Source: Campylobacter sp. (GTDB taxonomy: Bacteria > Campylobacterota > Campylobacteria > Campylobacterales > Campylobacteraceae). Taken from it: a stretch of DNA of 21,323 nucleotides. Position numbers and translations under genes: made by a program. Each line of letters begins with the position of its first letter. Positions within the stretch are counted from its first letter, which is position 1. Below the pieces are notes generated by a model, which was not told the origin of the DNA, searched no databases, and was given only the letters and a program-made list of their open reading frames with translations. Positions 1 through 7,851 of this stretch are shown here, in pieces. The stretch is taken from assembly GCA_024680445.1 (NCBI GenBank), contig JAILCJ010000187.1, forward strand, positions 1 through 21,323, in the 5' to 3' direction.

Positions 1-115
1 AGTTTTTGTTAGGATTTTGCTGTGAAATTTCATCATTTGATAAAGCCGTGTTATCCTTTGTAGTACAAGCTGTTAAAAGCAAAATACTAGCAAAAATTAA
101 GAGAAAATTTTTCAT
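1..115 (-). CDS. Lipoprotein of unknown function, N-terminal part only
   Basis: The first 38 codons of a minus-strand gene are visible and the rest lies outside the window. The protein starts MKNFLLIFASILLLTAC, a lipoprotein signal peptide: two lysine/asparagine residues, a hydrophobic stretch, and a lipobox LTAC with the lipidated cysteine at residue 17. It should be exported and anchored in a membrane. After the cysteine the visible part is polar and Asn/Gln/Ser-rich, as in lipoprotein linkers. The start at 115 has AAAGG just upstream on the minus strand (about 121-125). The gene is divergent from mqnC. I do not recognise the family from this fragment. Confidence 0.7.
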   Translation of the reverse strand, partial: MKNFLLIFASILLLTACTTKDNTALSNDEISQQNPNKN

Positions 116-238
116 TTTTTACCTTTGAAACTAATTTTAAAAAATTAATTCTATAACTAAATTTTAAATTTATTTTTTACAATCTTAAATTTAAAGCTTT
201 ATTTTGCTAAACTCTACGAAAAAATTTAAAGGAAAATT

Positions 239-1285
239 TTGACACGACTTAGCATAGATGAGGCGGTTGATCTCATCGAAAATGCTCCGCTTTACGAACT
301 TGGACGCAGGGCATTTGCAAAAAAACTTGAACTTCACCCAGATCGCATAACGACTTTTATAGTTGATAGAAACATAAACTATACCAACGCTTGTTGGGTG
401 GATTGTAAATTTTGTGCTTTTTATCGTCATCATCACGACGAAGACGCTTATATACTTAGTTTCGAGCAAATCGGCAAGAAAATCGAAGAACTTATAGCCA
501 TCGGTGGCACTCAAATTTTATTTCAAGGCGGAGTTCACCCAAAGCTAAAAATCGAGTGGTATGAAGACTTAGTCGAATACATAAGCAAACATTATCCAAG
601 CATCACTATACACGGATTTTCGGCGGTTGAGATAGACTATATAGCTAAAATTTCAAAAATTTCTAGCAAAGAAGTTTTATCAAGACTAAAAGCCAAAGGA
701 CTTTACTCTATGCCCGGAGCTGGGGCTGAAATTTTAAGCGACAGAGTGCGTGACATCATAGCTCCACGCAAATGCGACACCAAAGTTTGGCTTGATATTC
801 ACAAACAAGCTCATGAACTTGGCATAAAAACCACGGCAACTATGATGTTTGGCACGGTTGAAACGACAAGAGAGATAGTTGAGCATTTTGATCATTTAAG
901 GCGACTTCAAGATCAAACCGGCGGTTTTAGGGCTTTTATATTGTGGAGTTTTCAAGGCAAAAATACTAAACTTTTAGCCGAAAATCCGCAGATACAAAAG
1001 CAAAGTTCGAATCGCTATTTGCGTTTGCTTGCCGTTGCTAGGCTTTATCTTGATAATTTTGCAAATATTCAAAGCTCATGGGTCACGCAAGGCAGTTATG
1101 TCGGACAGTTGGCTTTGAAATTTGGAGCAAATGACCTTGGTTCTACCATGATGGAGGAAAATGTCGTGGCGGCTGCTGGGGCTAAATTTTCGATGAATCA
1201 AGCACAAATGATACAACTCATACAAGATGTTGGCGAAATCGCTGCTAAAAGAAATACAAATTACGATATACTCGAAAGGTTTTGA
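239..1285 (+). CDS. mqnC: Cyclic dehypoxanthinyl futalosine synthase (dehypoxanthine futalosine cyclase)
   Basis: Radical SAM enzyme of the futalosine route to menaquinone; it cyclises dehypoxanthine futalosine to the spiro compound cyclic dehypoxanthine futalosine. The CxxxCxxC cluster motif is visible as CWVDCKFC (C52, C56, C59), followed by AFYR. FQGGVHP with KIEWYEDL follows, then a PGAGAE segment; both are typical of the MqnC branch rather than MqnE. At 348 aa the length is normal. The start is TTG at 239, with AAAGGA at 228-233. It is the first gene of an overlapping set: its TGA shares one base with the ATG of the next gene. Campylobacterota rely on this route for menaquinone. MqnE is the main alternative, but it fits the motif context less well. 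Confidence 0.88.
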   Translation: MTRLSIDEAVDLIENAPLYELGRRAFAKKLELHPDRITTFIVDRNINYTNACWVDCKFCAFYRHHHDEDAYILSFEQIGKKIEELIAIGGTQILFQGGVHPKLKIEWYEDLVEYISKHYPSITIHGFSAVEIDYIAKISKISSKEVLSRLKAKGLYSMPGAGAEILSDRVRDIIAPRKCDTKVWLDIHKQAHELGIKTTATMMFGTVETTREIVEHFDHLRRLQDQTGGFRAFILWSFQGKNTKLLAENPQIQKQSSNRYLRLLAVARLYLDNFANIQSSWVTQGSYVGQLALKFGANDLGSTMMEENVVAAAGAKFSMNQAQMIQLIQDVGEIAAKRNTNYDILERF

Positions 1286-2511
1286 TGAAAATTTTAAAAT
1301 TATTTGTAAAAAATACAGAAATTCCAGTTGTCTATGAAAGTTCAAAAACTCTTGGTATAGCAAATTTAAGGTTAGTTTTTAAGGCTGCTGGCGATATAGA
1401 GGCTAAAAGTGCAGGACTTGCAAACTTTGCGGCAAATATTTTAAACGAAGGCACAAAAAAACAAGGTGCTATCAAATTTGCAGCCGAGCTTGAAACTAGG
1501 GCGATAGCCTTATCGGCAAATACGGGGCGTGAAAGCTTTGTCATAGAGATAGATTGTTTAAAAGAGCATTTTTCTTTTGCCCTTAAAAAGCTAAAACAAA
1601 TGCTAGATGACCCAAATTTGAGCGAAGAAAGTTTAAAAAAATTAAAAACCATTATTTTGGGCGAAATTTCAAACAAACAAAACGATTTTGACTATTTAGC
1701 GCGTATAGGGCTTATTAAAACGCTTTATCCTAACTCAAAATTTGCCTATCCTAGCCTAGGCAACGAAAAAAGCGTAAAAGCCATAACTTTGGACGATATC
1801 AAGGACTTTTTGCATACTCATTTAGACCTTAGCAATCTCATGATAGTTTTTGGCGGAGATGTAAAACCGCAAGATCTCGATGAGTTAAAACTCGTGCTTG
1901 AAAGCTTGCCAGTCGGAAAAAAACGAACGCTTAGCACCATGCTTGCAAGCGATAAATGCAAAACTAGCTATATCAAAAAGCAAAGCGAACAAGCTTATAT
2001 ATATTTTGGTTCGCCTTATCTTGTCGATGAGGACGAGCGTTATAAGGTGATAGTGGCGATGTTTATACTTGGTGCTGGCGGTTTTGGTTCAAGACTTTTA
2101 GAAGAAATTCGCGTCAAGCGAGGGCTTGCGTATGGGGCTTATGCAAATGCGAGTTTTAACCTTAGCACTTCGCTAAGTTTGGGCTATTTGCAAACCAAAA
2201 ACGAAAGCAAAGACGAAGCCGTAGGGCTTGTAAATGAGGAATTTATCAAATTTGTTAAAAATGGAGTGAGTGAATTTGAGTTGGCACAGGCTAAAAAATT
2301 CTTGCTTGGTTCTTTGCCACTTCGTCTTGAAACACTTGGCAAACGTTTAGCAATCGCACAAAGTGAGTTTTATAGGGGCAAAAAACTTGGTTCGTTTTTA
2401 AATGAATTAAAACTCATGGAAAAGCTAAAAACAAAGGACTTAAACGACTTTATCGCCAAACATGACGAGATAACAAAACTAAGTTTTTGCGTACTTTTTA
2501 ATGAAATTTGA
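1285..2511 (+). CDS. M16-family (insulinase/processing peptidase-like) protein with degenerate zinc site
   Basis: A 408-residue M16-type protein. The N-terminal half has the usual frame GLA-xF-GT, but the zinc motif HxxEH is replaced: residues 47-51 read N-F-A-A-N inside GLANFAANILNEGT. This chain should therefore not bind catalytic zinc. The C-terminal half keeps a good match to the arginine/tyrosine region of M16 proteins (GGFGSRLLEEIRVKRGLAYG). Such chains usually act as the non-catalytic partner of an HxxEH-bearing subunit, which is not in this window. The ATG at 1285 overlaps the mqnC stop by one base (TGATG) and has AAAGG at 1275-1279. A TTG one codon upstream is less likely. From memory it corresponds to Cj0463 of C. 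jejuni. No clear signal peptide is visible. Confidence 0.82.
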   Translation: MKILKLFVKNTEIPVVYESSKTLGIANLRLVFKAAGDIEAKSAGLANFAANILNEGTKKQGAIKFAAELETRAIALSANTGRESFVIEIDCLKEHFSFALKKLKQMLDDPNLSEESLKKLKTIILGEISNKQNDFDYLARIGLIKTLYPNSKFAYPSLGNEKSVKAITLDDIKDFLHTHLDLSNLMIVFGGDVKPQDLDELKLVLESLPVGKKRTLSTMLASDKCKTSYIKKQSEQAYIYFGSPYLVDEDERYKVIVAMFILGAGGFGSRLLEEIRVKRGLAYGAYANASFNLSTSLSLGYLQTKNESKDEAVGLVNEEFIKFVKNGVSEFELAQAKKFLLGSLPLRLETLGKRLAIAQSEFYRGKKLGSFLNELKLMEKLKTKDLNDFIAKHDEITKLSFCVLFNEI

Positions 2512-4312
2512 AGCAAAAGATAGGACGATTTTAAGCCAAATAGGCGTTTTTTCTTTGCTAGATCTTGCGCTTTGTTTGCCTAAAAATTACGAAGACAGTA
2601 TCATAGCACAAAAGCCTCGTGAGGGGCATGTTTGCGTAGAGGTTTGCATAAAAAATCTTAGACGAGCGTCAAATTCCATGCTTATCATTTCGGCTTTTTG
2701 CAAGACTTGGGATATAGATATAAAAATCGTTATTTTTAACGCAAAGTCTTGGCATTACGGTGCTTTTAAGGTAGGCAAAGAGTTGATACTAAGTTCAAAT
2801 TGTAGCTTTGCTTATGCTTCGTGGCAGCTAACAAATCCAAAAATTATCACCAAAACAGGGCAAATAACGCCTAAATTTAAAAAAGATATAAAAGACGAAA
2901 AACTTGCCGAACTTATCGCTAAATACATAACAAAACAAAATTTGCAAGACGAGGGACTAAACGAAAACGAGATAGAGTTTATAAGCGGACTTCACGGCGT
3001 AGATGAAAAGGCCATGGACTTACTTGCCAAGCTAAAACGCGGTGAAGGTGAAGTTGAAATTTTAAAATTTATAGAAATTTTTAACTACATAAAAAAACTT
3101 AACTCAAAAAAATTATATTTTAGCAACCAAAAATGCGAACTTTTTGATATAAGCACTTGGCTTGAAAATCTGCCTTTTAAGCCGACAAAAGACCAGCTAA
3201 ACGCTATCGAAGATGTAAGGGGCGATCTTAGAAATGATATAGCTCAAAGACGCGTTGTCATGGGCGATGTTGGCAGTGGCAAAACCCTTGTTATGCTTGC
3301 GTCTGCACTTAGCGTGTATCCAAAAACGGCGATTTTAATGGCACCAACTAGCATTTTGGCTGAACAAATTTATGCCGAAGCCTTGCGACTTTTGCCACAA
3401 TTTTATAAGATAAAACTTGTAAAAAGTGGCGAGAAAAATCTCGATTTTTCAGACATAAATCTCATCATCGGCACCCATGTTTTGCTTTATATCGATTTGC
3501 CCGTTTCGCCTCTTGTCATGGTCGATGAACAGCATCGCTTCGGTTCGGCTCAACGTTCAAAAGTTGGAACTTTGGTAAAAGACGGCGAAAAAGTTGCGAC
3601 TTTTGTGCAGTTTTCAGCCACGCCTATCCCACGCACTCTAAGCCTTATAAATTCCTCTTTTGTAAATTATAGTTTTTTGCGTGAAATCCCATTTAGCAAG
3701 CATATCCAAACGCAAATTTTAAAAAGTGGCGATTTTAACGACTTTTTAGAGCATATCAAAAACGAAATTTCAAACAATCGCCAAGTTATCATCGTCTATC
3801 CTCTCGTCCAATCAAGCGAAACTTCGCATTATCAAAGCCTTAGCGAGGCTAGCGAATACTGGCTAAAAAACTTTAAAAATGTTTATGTTACGCACGGAAA
3901 AGACCGCCAAAAAGAGGAAATTTTGCGAGAATTTAGGCAAAATGGCGACATACTTTTAGCCACCACGATAATAGAAGTCGGCATTTCTTTGCCACGGCTT
4001 AGCACGATTTTGATAGTGGGGGCGGAGCGTTTGGGCTTTGCGACCTTGCACCAACTTCGTGGGCGAGTAGGGCGACATGGCGGCAATGGATATTGTTTTT
4101 TATTTACAAAACTCAAAAGTACTCCGTCTCGTTTGCTCGAATTTTGCGAAACTCTTGATGGTTTTAAGATAGCCGAACTTGACCTTAAAAACCGCCAAAG
4201 TGGCGATATCTTAAACGGCACGATCCAACACGGCGCCATGTTTGAATTCTACGAATACGAAGAGGACATTGCCATAAGGGCAAAAGAGCGATTTTCTAGC
4301 TTAAAAGCTTAG
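2501..4312 (+). CDS. recG: ATP-dependent DNA helicase RecG
   Basis: Superfamily 2 helicase that remodels stalled forks and Holliday junctions. Visible motifs, in order: Walker A GDVGSGKT (residues 255-262); motif Ia MAPTSILAEQ; GTHVLL; Walker B DEQH (342-345) followed by RFG; motif III SATPIPRTLS; motif V ATTIIEVGISLP; and ERLGFATLHQLRGRVGRHG, the RecG-type motif VI. At 603 aa it is shorter than E. coli RecG, with a reduced N-terminal wedge region; this is usual in Campylobacter. The ATG at 2501 lies inside the end of the M16 gene (11-nt overlap), which suggests translational coupling in an mqnC-M16-recG operon. Confidence 0.93.
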   Translation: MKFEAKDRTILSQIGVFSLLDLALCLPKNYEDSIIAQKPREGHVCVEVCIKNLRRASNSMLIISAFCKTWDIDIKIVIFNAKSWHYGAFKVGKELILSSNCSFAYASWQLTNPKIITKTGQITPKFKKDIKDEKLAELIAKYITKQNLQDEGLNENEIEFISGLHGVDEKAMDLLAKLKRGEGEVEILKFIEIFNYIKKLNSKKLYFSNQKCELFDISTWLENLPFKPTKDQLNAIEDVRGDLRNDIAQRRVVMGDVGSGKTLVMLASALSVYPKTAILMAPTSILAEQIYAEALRLLPQFYKIKLVKSGEKNLDFSDINLIIGTHVLLYIDLPVSPLVMVDEQHRFGSAQRSKVGTLVKDGEKVATFVQFSATPIPRTLSLINSSFVNYSFLREIPFSKHIQTQILKSGDFNDFLEHIKNEISNNRQVIIVYPLVQSSETSHYQSLSEASEYWLKNFKNVYVTHGKDRQKEEILREFRQNGDILLATTIIEVGISLPRLSTILIVGAERLGFATLHQLRGRVGRHGGNGYCFLFTKLKSTPSRLLEFCETLDGFKIAELDLKNRQSGDILNGTIQHGAMFEFYEYEEDIAIRAKERFSSLKA

Positions 4313-4319
4313 AAAATTT

Positions 4320-4487
4320 ATCAAATTTGATGTTTAGAGTTATCAAATTTGCTTTATATTTTGGCTACCCTGTGGATTTTTTGCTTTATCAAATTTGATT
4401 TTATTTTGCTATCAAATTTGATGTTTAGAGATATCAAATTTGCTTTTATTTTGTATCAAATTTGATTTTGTTTTTATCAAATTTGAT
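4320..4487. repeat. Array of seven ATCAAATTTGAT palindromes at about 22-bp pitch
   Basis: Copies begin at 4320, 4342, 4388, 4411, 4433, 4455 and 4476. The steps are 22, 46, 23, 22, 22 and 21 bp. The 46-bp step is two pitches, and its vacant slot holds ACCCTGTGGATTTTT (4367-4381). Five copies are the full 12-bp palindrome; those at 4342 and 4433 end in GC instead of GAT. A longer direct repeat of about 43 bp is nested in it (4320-4363 and 4411-4453), including the linker GTTTAGAG. A 22-bp pitch is about two turns of B-DNA, so all copies face the same side. The array lies between recG and the Csx20-like gene. Confidence 0.9.
4367..4381. repeat. ACCCTGTGGATTTTT dispersed repeat, copy 1
   Basis: A 15-bp sequence found identically at 4367-4381, 21249-21263 and 21291-21305, each time among ATCAAATTTG palindromes. 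In copies 1 and 3 the identity runs on through TTTGCTTTATCAAATTTG. Its role is unknown. The TGTGGA core is reminiscent of part of a DnaA box, but the match to TTATCCACA is only 7 of 9. Confidence 0.8.
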
Positions 4488-4504
4488 AAATTTATTTTTT
4501 TCGC

Positions 4505-4510
4505 TAAAAT
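4505..4510 (+). promoter_or_regulatory. Candidate -10 element (TAAAAT) for the Csx20-like gene
   Basis: TAAAAT sits 16 nt before the ribosome binding site AAAGGGAG (4526-4533) and 18 nt after the last palindrome of the array. Campylobacter vegetative promoters depend mainly on the -10 box and a T-rich upstream stretch, and both are present. The assignment comes from sequence only. Confidence 0.45.
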
Positions 4511-4539
4511 TCGGCTTTATTTTGCAAAGGGAGTTAAAA

Positions 4540-4923
4540 ATGAAAAATATGTTTTTACTCATTTCTCATAAATTAAGCGAGGCACAAATCGCAGACGCAA
4601 AGCAAAAACTTGGGGTTGAAAATTTTGTTTATATGCCAGATGATTTACTTGAAAAATGGAAAAATATACCGCCAGAACTTGTTGATATAAGCGAGTTTTT
4701 ACGCCCTTTTTGTGAGTTTTTACAAAGTAAAAGCAAGGCTGGGGATATTTGCATGATACAAGGCGATTTTGGGGCTAGTTTTTATATGATAAATTTTGCC
4801 AAAAATCATGCTTTAAAGACCTTTTATGCCACGACTAAACGCAAATGCACAGAAGAAAAACAAGGCGATACGACCAAAAAAACGGCTATTTTTGAGCATG
4901 TAATTTTTAGAGAATATAAATAA
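4540..4923 (+). CDS. Csx20-like protein (putative cyclic-oligoadenylate ring nuclease), orphan
   Basis: A 127-residue soluble protein. Its sequence fits my recollection of the CRISPR-associated Csx20 family: N-terminal FLLISHKLSEAQ, then NFVYMPDDL and NIPPEL, then IQGDFGA (Q74-A79), YATTKR (Y96-R101), and the terminal FEHVIFREY. Csx20 is described as a ring nuclease that degrades cyclic tetra-adenylate, the second messenger of type III CRISPR. Here there are no cas genes or CRISPR repeats within reach, so the job in this strain is unclear. The ATG at 4540 has AAAGGGAG at 4526-4533. An in-frame TTG at 4462 would translate through the palindrome array and is rejected. The DUF333 lipoprotein follows 11 nt later, so the two are probably co-transcribed. 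The family call comes from motif memory, without a search. Confidence 0.55.
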   Translation: MKNMFLLISHKLSEAQIADAKQKLGVENFVYMPDDLLEKWKNIPPELVDISEFLRPFCEFLQSKSKAGDICMIQGDFGASFYMINFAKNHALKTFYATTKRKCTEEKQGDTTKKTAIFEHVIFREYK

Positions 4924-4934
4924 AAGGCATGAGT

Positions 4935-5219
4935 ATGAAAAAATTTGTCAAGAAAAATTTGAAATTTTTTAGTCTTTGTGCTTTGCTTTTTTTGCTTAGT
5001 GCTTGTGTTTTTAAGCCAAGAGGGCTTGAAGAAAGGCTTACTTATATGCCAAATCCTGCCTCTGTTTTTTGTGAAGAAAATGGCGGCTATCTTGTCATAA
5101 GGCGAGAGGGTAGTGCGGAGAGAGGATTTTGCAAATTTAGCGATGGAATCGTGGTTGATGAGTGGGAGTATTTTCACGCTAGGGGCGATTTGTCTAAGAT
5201 AAAAAATATACATAATTGA
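4935..5219 (+). CDS. DUF333-domain lipoprotein
   Basis: A small lipoprotein of 94 residues. It begins with a basic stretch (MKKFVKKNLK) and a hydrophobic segment ending in the lipobox LSAC, with lipidated C24. The mature part carries the DUF333 pattern: NPASVFCEENGG, then a basic patch, then GFCKFSDG and EWEYF. Two cysteines could form a disulphide in the periplasm. DUF333 proteins are sometimes labelled putative hemolysin (YoaF-like), but their function is not established. The ATG at 4935 is preferred to the one at 4929: AAAAGG (4922-4927) overlaps the preceding stop codon and lies 7 nt from 4935 but only 1 nt from 4929. It is likely co-transcribed with the Csx20-like gene. Confidence 0.8.
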   Translation: MKKFVKKNLKFFSLCALLFLLSACVFKPRGLEERLTYMPNPASVFCEENGGYLVIRREGSAERGFCKFSDGIVVDEWEYFHARGDLSKIKNIHN

Positions 5220-5297
5220 TTTTAAATTTGCTTTTTTTGACTTCAAAAATAAAAAAAATCTAAGAAATTTTTTATAAAAATACAAACATAATTTTAA

Positions 5298-5303
5298 TAT
5301 AAT
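5298..5303 (+). promoter_or_regulatory. Candidate -10 element (TATAAT) for ispG
   Basis: A perfect TATAAT lies 14 nt before the ribosome binding site AAAGG (5318-5322) of ispG. It is preceded by periodic T-tracts, as in Campylobacter sigma-70 promoters. It fills the 109-nt gap after the DUF333 gene. Confidence 0.65.
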
Positions 5304-5328
5304 CGGACAAAAATTTTAAAGGCAAATT

Positions 5329-6387
5329 TTGCAAAGATATCCTACAAGACAGCTTAAAATTCGTGATGTAGCCATTGGCGGTGACGCAAAAATCAGTGTT
5401 CAGTCTATGACTTTTTCAAAAACAAAGGATGTAAAATCCACGCTTGAACAGATAAATAGGCTGTATTTTGCTGGTTGCGATATCGTTCGTTGTGCGGTTT
5501 TTGACAAAGAAGACGCCTTGGCTTTAAAAGAGCTTTTAAAACTTAGCCCTTTGCCTGTGGTTGCAGATATTCATTTTAATCATAACTATGCTTTGATCGT
5601 TAGCGAATATGTCGATGCCATACGCATAAATCCCGGCAATATCGGCTCTGCTAAACATATAAAAGCCGTAGTTGATGCTTGCAAGCAAAGAAATTTACCC
5701 ATAAGAATAGGCGTAAATTCGGGTTCGCTTGAAAGTCAATTTGAAGAAAAATACGGCAGAAGCGTTGAAGCCATGGTGCAAAGTGCGCTTTATAATGCTA
5801 AATTGCTTGAAGATTTTGGTTTTTTAGATATAAAAATTTCGTTAAAATCAAGCGATGTTGCCAAAACCATGCAAGCATATCGCAAACTTCGCCCTTTGGT
5901 GCCTTATCCTTTTCATCTTGGCGTAACCGAGGCTGGAACGACATTTCACGCTACCATAAAGTCGGCTATCGCCCTTGGTGGCTTGCTTATGGAGGGCATA
6001 GGCGACACGATGAGGGTTAGCATAACCGGCGAACTTGAAGAAGAAATCAGAGTCGCAAAGGCGATTTTAAAAGACAGCGGTCGCCAAAAAGAGGGCATAA
6101 ATATCATTTCTTGCCCAACTTGCGGACGTTTGCAGGCTGATTTGTTATCGGCGGTAAAATTGGTCGAAGAAAAAACAAAAGATATCAAAGAACCGCTAAA
6201 TGTGAGCGTTATGGGCTGTGTGGTAAATGCCTTAGGCGAGGCAAAGGGGGCGGATGTGGCGATAGCCTTTGGCAGGGGAAACGGCATGATAATGCGTCAT
6301 GGCGAGTTGGTCGCAAAACTCCCAGAAAGCGAACTTGTGGATAGATTTTTGCAAGAAATTGACGATGAAATAAAATCAAAAGCATAA
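5329..6387 (+). CDS. ispG: 4-hydroxy-3-methylbut-2-enyl diphosphate synthase (IspG/GcpE)
   Basis: Iron-sulfur enzyme of the non-mevalonate (MEP) pathway that converts MEcPP to HMBPP. The N-terminal TIM barrel begins with [34 protein letters not shown] and [11 protein letters not shown] follow, typical of the family. The C-terminal cluster domain has all ligands in place: C262 and C265 in SCPTCGR, C297 in [10 protein letters not shown], and the glutamate E304. The spacing is the same as in E. coli IspG as I recall it (C270, C273, C305, E312). At 352 aa it is the normal bacterial length. The start is TTG at 5329 with AAAGG at 5318-5322. It probably has its own promoter. Confidence 0.95.
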   Translation: MQRYPTRQLKIRDVAIGGDAKISVQSMTFSKTKDVKSTLEQINRLYFAGCDIVRCAVFDKEDALALKELLKLSPLPVVADIHFNHNYALIVSEYVDAIRINPGNIGSAKHIKAVVDACKQRNLPIRIGVNSGSLESQFEEKYGRSVEAMVQSALYNAKLLEDFGFLDIKISLKSSDVAKTMQAYRKLRPLVPYPFHLGVTEAGTTFHATIKSAIALGGLLMEGIGDTMRVSITGELEEEIRVAKAILKDSGRQKEGINIISCPTCGRLQADLLSAVKLVEEKTKDIKEPLNVSVMGCVVNALGEAKGADVAIAFGRGNGMIMRHGELVAKLPESELVDRFLQEIDDEIKSKA

Positions 6388-6392
6388 AATTC

Positions 6393-6404
6393 ATCAAATT
6401 TGAT
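6393..6404. repeat. Single ATCAAATTTGAT palindrome between ispG and dnaB
   Basis: One perfect copy of the 12-bp palindrome, 5 nt after the ispG stop codon. It is the only copy in this 63-nt gap. Confidence 0.85.
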
Positions 6405-6450
6405 ATAAATTTTTAAAAAAGTATTTTGGTGTTTGGTAAAAAGGTAAAAA

Positions 6451-7851
6451 ATGGCAACAAATTTTAATATGGAAAATCTTTATGACTTAGATATGGAAAG
6501 GGCGATTTTAAGCTCTATCATTTCTGATAATGATGTTTTAGGCGAAATTTACGACATCATAGAGGCAAATGATTTTTATCTAAGCGGACACAGCGATATT
6601 TATAGGGCAATGATAGCGTGTCTAAACAGCGATTCACCCATAGCCACTACATTTTTGAAAAATAAATTAGGCGATAAATACAACGATACTATCATGGCTG
6701 ATGTGATCGGCACAAATAGCATAGTTGATATCACCAGATACGCCAAAGAACTCAAAGAAAAATCCGTAAAAAGGGGACTTGTAAAGATAGCCCAACAAAT
6801 GCCCGGCAAGGTAAATGAGGACAAATACGCAAGGGATATGGTTGATGAGATAAGTGCGGATCTTTACTCTCTTGTAGACGGCGAAAATGGCGGTGTTATA
6901 CGTCAAAGCAATGAAATAATTTATAACGTGGTCGAATACATAAAAAAACAAGCCGAACTAGATGTAAAGGGCATGGTCGGTTTGGATACGGGATTTCGTG
7001 ATTTAAACGAAAGAACAAATGGCTTTAAACGAGGCGATTTGATAATAATAGCAGCACGTCCGGGCATGGGTAAAACGGCACTTTGTTTAAATTTTATAAG
7101 CCATGTTTTAAATCAAAATTTAGGCGTGGTTTTTTTCTCACTTGAAATGCCAGCCGAGCAAATCATGATGCGTATGCTATCAGCAAAAACCTCTATTCCT
7201 TTGCAAGATATCATAAATCCAAACATGACAGACGATCAACTTAGCAGATTAAATGACGCATGCGGACAAATGGCTGAAAAAATGTTTTTCGTTCATGATA
7301 GCGGTTATGTAAATATCCACCAAGTTCGCACCCAGCTTCGCAAACTCAAAGCCACTCATCCAGAAATTTCGCTTTGCGTGATTGATTATATCGGTCTTAT
7401 GATGAGTACGAGCAATTATAACGAAAGGCATTTGCAAATCGCCGAAATTTCTCGTGGGCTAAAACTTTTGGCTCGTGAGCTTGACATGCCTATCATAGCC
7501 TTGTCGCAGTTGAATCGTAGCCTAGAATCAAGGGCAAATAAACGCCCTATGCTTAGCGATTTGCGAGAATCAGGAGCCATAGAACAAGACGCCGATATGA
7601 TACTTTTTGTTTATCGTGATGAAGTGTATAAAGAACAAGAAGAAAAAGAAAAAGAACAACAAGCAAAAATTGATGGCAAAGAAATATCAGGCAGTACTTT
7701 TAAACGAAGTAGTGAAGAAAAGGCAGAAATCATAATCGGCAAAAATCGTAACGGCGAACCGGGCATAGTAAATGTCGTGTTTCAGTCAAGATTTACTCGT
7801 TTCGTAGATCCTATACCAAAACCTAGTGAAATGACAGAATTTAGCGGGTGA
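6451..7851 (+). CDS. dnaB: Replicative DNA helicase DnaB
   Basis: Hexameric 5'-3' helicase of the replication fork. The N-terminal domain begins MENLYDLDMERAILSSII, the typical DnaB opening. The RecA-like C-terminal domain shows Walker A ARPGMGKT (202-209), SLEMPAEQ, Walker B with D312 (CVIDYIGLM), SQLNRSLE and RPMLSDLRESGAIEQDAD, then GKNRNGEPG near the end. At 466 aa it is of normal length. A Glu/Lys-rich insert (about residues 393-402) lies before the last motif. The ATG at 6451 follows AAAAAGG at about 6439-6445. The downstream comEC start overlaps the stop by 4 nt. Confidence 0.95.
   Translation: MATNFNMENLYDLDMERAILSSIISDNDVLGEIYDIIEANDFYLSGHSDIYRAMIACLNSDSPIATTFLKNKLGDKYNDTIMADVIGTNSIVDITRYAKELKEKSVKRGLVKIAQQMPGKVNEDKYARDMVDEISADLYSLVDGENGGVIRQSNEIIYNVVEYIKKQAELDVKGMVGLDTGFRDLNERTNGFKRGDLIIIAARPGMGKTALCLNFISHVLNQNLGVVFFSLEMPAEQIMMRMLSAKTSIPLQDIINPNMTDDQLSRLNDACGQMAEKMFFVHDSGYVNIHQVRTQLRKLKATHPEISLCVIDYIGLMMSTSNYNERHLQIAEISRGLKLLARELDMPIIALSQLNRSLESRANKRPMLSDLRESGAIEQDADMILFVYRDEVYKEQEEKEKEQQAKIDGKEISGSTFKRSSEEKAEIIIGKNRNGEPGIVNVVFQSRFTRFVDPIPKPSEMTEFSG

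Noticed and set aside
4367..4381. DnaA box or replication origin next to the palindrome array
   Set aside because: TGTGGATTT matches the complement of TTATCCACA at only 7 of 9 positions. The same motif occurs again near 21249 and 21291, and no dnaA gene or AT-rich unwinding element typical of an origin is seen.
4320..4487. CRISPR array
   Set aside because: The repeated unit is a 12-bp palindrome with about 10-bp linkers, and some linkers are themselves repeated. CRISPR repeats and spacers are each over 20 bp and the spacers are unique. No cas operon is present.
4462..4539. Longer N-terminus for the Csx20-like protein from TTG 4462
   Set aside because: It would translate the palindrome array and pass through the -10 box and the ribosome binding site. 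The ATG at 4540 has a strong AAAGGGAG.
4824..5285. 153-codon minus-strand frame
   Set aside because: It lies opposite the end of the Csx20-like gene and all of the DUF333 gene, has no ribosome binding site, and its low-complexity Lys/Phe sequence is typical of a shadow.
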